DNA of 24,556 nt. Origin: Thaumarchaeota archaeon S13 (lineage in GTDB: Archaea; Thermoproteota; Nitrososphaeria; Nitrososphaerales; Nitrosopumilaceae). The position numbers were made by a program, and so were the translations under genes. Positions 23,218-24,556 of the stretch are shown piece by piece. Each line of letters begins with the position of its first letter. The first letter of the stretch is position 1. The notes beneath the pieces were generated by a model, which was given only the letters and a program-made list of their open reading frames with translations, was not told the DNA's origin and made no database searches. The stretch lies in NCBI GenBank assembly GCA_003724275.1, contig RHFA01000128.1:1-24556 (forward strand). The letters run 5' to 3'.

Positions 23218-24348
23218 ATGAGGCCCGAGGACGCCGCAGAACCGGCGACGCTAGCCACGCTTGACGCCTCGCGCCCCCTCTGGGGAGGCGCCGAGGACGA
23301 CCTGAACGCCGCCGTCGCCGAGATTGAGCGCTTTGGCGTGGGCGGGGCCTCGGGCGGCGCGGCCACGAGGCCACTTGCCCACGCCGTGGCCGAGGCCGTG
23401 GCGAGCTCGCTCATAGAGGGCGTCCGCTCGTCGCGCGCCGCCGTGTTTGCGCAGCTGGTCACGGGCGGCCCCGGCCCCGGCGGGACAGACGACGACTATG
23501 CGGCCAACAATGCGCGCGCGCTGCTCTCCATGCTAGAGGGGACCGACCCCGGCTCGGAGATCGGCCTGGACTCGATCGCGCGCGCGCACAGGCTCCTCTA
23601 CGAGGGCGTCGCCTATGGGCCGGGCGATCGCACTGGCCACGCGCCGGGCGAGTGGAGGCGAAAGCAGAACTGGATAGTCGGAGGGCCGGACAGGGCCGTC
23701 ATATACACGCCGCCGGCGCCGGGCAACGTCGTGCCACTCCTTGAAAACCTCATAGAATACGTAAACTCGGCCGAGGCCTCCGACCACGCGCTTGTGCGCT
23801 GCGCCGTGGCCCACGCGCAGTTTGAGGCGATACACCCGTTCCCTGACGGCAACGGCAGGGTCGGCAGGATGCTCATATCCATGATGATGCGCAAGTACGG
23901 CCTCCTCTCCTCACAGGCCCTCGCGCTGAGCGCCTCGCTCTACACACGGCGCGCGCAATACTATGCGCTGCTGCGAGGCGTCACGGCCGACGGCGCGTGG
24001 GCGCAGTGGATATCCTACTTTGTTGACGCGTGCGCCGAGGCAGCCGAGGACGGCTCTGCCTCCATGCGCGATCTGGTAAGCCTGCGCAAGTCCTACTTTA
24101 CGAGCCTCGGCGACAGGGCCGCCGAGGGTACACTGCAGGTGCTAGACAGCCTGTTTGAAAACCCGTACATCACGGTGCCCATGACAAAAAGGATAACTGG
24201 CATGGGCAACAGGGCCGCGTCGATGATAATAGAGGACGCCGTGGGGGCTGGCATACTGGAGCGCATGCCGGGCCGCGCAAAGACCATACTCTACGTCTCG
24301 CAGGGCATCCTGGATGCCATGGGCGGCGGCGCGCAGGGCGGGCAATAG
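23218..24348 (+). CDS. Fic-domain protein (putative AMP transferase, auto-inhibited)
   Basis: 376 residues. The Fic core motif HPFPDGNGRVGR is complete at 206-217 (catalytic His206, with Asp210, Asn212 and Arg217). The N-terminal part contains SSLIEG (63-68), the S/TxxxE(G/N) inhibitory helix with Glu67, placing it with Fic proteins in which the inhibitor lies on the same chain before the core. The flap region reads RRKQNWIVGG...VIYTPP. The C-terminus from about residue 305 (ITVPMTKRITGMGNRAASMIIEDAVGAG) looks like a winged helix-turn-helix, so it may act on or bind DNA. Fic proteins attach AMP to hydroxyl side chains, or remove it; the target is unknown. Not obviously in an operon. GC-rich host composition. 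Confidence 0.9.
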   Translation: MRPEDAAEPATLATLDASRPLWGGAEDDLNAAVAEIERFGVGGASGGAATRPLAHAVAEAVASSLIEGVRSSRAAVFAQLVTGGPGPGGTDDDYAANNARALLSMLEGTDPGSEIGLDSIARAHRLLYEGVAYGPGDRTGHAPGEWRRKQNWIVGGPDRAVIYTPPAPGNVVPLLENLIEYVNSAEASDHALVRCAVAHAQFEAIHPFPDGNGRVGRMLISMMMRKYGLLSSQALALSASLYTRRAQYYALLRGVTADGAWAQWISYFVDACAEAAEDGSASMRDLVSLRKSYFTSLGDRAAEGTLQVLDSLFENPYITVPMTKRITGMGNRAASMIIEDAVGAGILERMPGRAKTILYVSQGILDAMGGGAQGGQ

Positions 24349-24378
24349 GGGACACTGCGGCCCTCGGCGCTCCTGCCC

Positions 24379-24556
24379 GTGGCGGAGCCTGCGCCGCGCC
24401 TGCCCTCGCGCGGCCTTGACGCGCACATTGCATCTGGCCTCCCACCCGGGCGCCTGGCGGCCGTCCTCCACAGGCTGCCCTCTAGCCTCCTCGCCGGCTG
24501 CCCCCGCGAACCCCTGGGGGGAGCAGGCCGCGCCTGGGCGCGCCAGGCCCCGTGCC
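24379..24556 (+). other. Possible partial gene at the right edge
   Basis: An open frame with host-like codon use from a GTG at 24379 to the window end, about 59 residues. The segment GLDAHIASGLPPGRLAAV resembles the beginning of RecA/RadB-type ATPase domains, but no Walker A follows where expected. The start, the family and even the coding status are uncertain. Nothing else is evident in 24349-24556. Confidence 0.25.

Noticed and set aside
22710..23264. Plus-strand frame of 184 codons between PAP2 and Fic
   Set aside because: Lies opposite the small unknown gene and across two promoters; composition is that of an antisense shadow.
1..24556. CRISPR arrays, tRNA or rRNA genes, transposases, integrase or att sites
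   Set aside because: No regularly spaced repeats, no tRNA arm patterns outside coding regions, and no transposase or integrase motifs were seen by eye; flanks of the R-M island show no convincing direct repeats.

Overview
The window looks like chromosomal DNA of a high-G+C archaeon of the Nitrososphaerota (Thaumarchaeota), most likely Nitrosopumilales/Cenarchaeum-like. The reasons are archaeal-type AlaRS, LeuRS and ThrRS (the last with an archaeal N-terminal editing domain), a FEN1 flap endonuclease whose C-terminus (SQNLDRWF) matches what I recall of marine thaumarchaeal FEN1, and TATA-like boxes placed about 25-33 bases before start codons, as expected for leaderless archaeal transcripts. 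The taxon is inferred; no rRNA gene is present.

Layout. 1-9305 is a housekeeping block: alaS (5' end outside the window), leuS, fen, a convergent alpha/beta-hydrolase, thrS and a convergent 46-residue YHS metal-binding protein. 9417-16290 is an accessory array built from three copies of one ancestral unit: AAA/ABC-type ATPase, small PD-(D/E)XK-like nuclease, HIGH-superfamily nucleotidyltransferase. Copy 1 keeps the ATPase and the nucleotidyltransferase but has only a vestige of the nuclease. Copies 2 and 3 keep ATPase plus nuclease and have only pseudogene remains of the nucleotidyltransferase. Copies 2 and 3 share an almost identical promoter region and 5' coding part. 16303-21947 is a distinctly AT-rich restriction-modification island with a Res-type helicase-nuclease and an adenine-type methyltransferase, overlapping by 11 bases. 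The conserved N-terminus of Res is separated from its only sensible start codon by a ten-C homopolymer that puts it out of frame, so Res looks phase-variable (OFF in this sequence) or carries a homopolymer indel. 22017-24348 returns to high G+C: a PAP2 membrane phosphatase, a small convergent unknown protein and a Fic protein with an N-terminal auto-inhibitory motif.

How it fits together. Translation and replication genes flank a defence-type island. The best candidate for an undescribed system is the tandem ATPase/nuclease pair at 11670-13602 and 13808-15738: gene order, overlap or close spacing, shared promoters, strictly conserved catalytic-type residues, divergent central ATPase segments and proximity to an R-M system all suggest an ATPase-controlled nuclease defence module. 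That function is inference; the sequence shows the architecture, not the activity.
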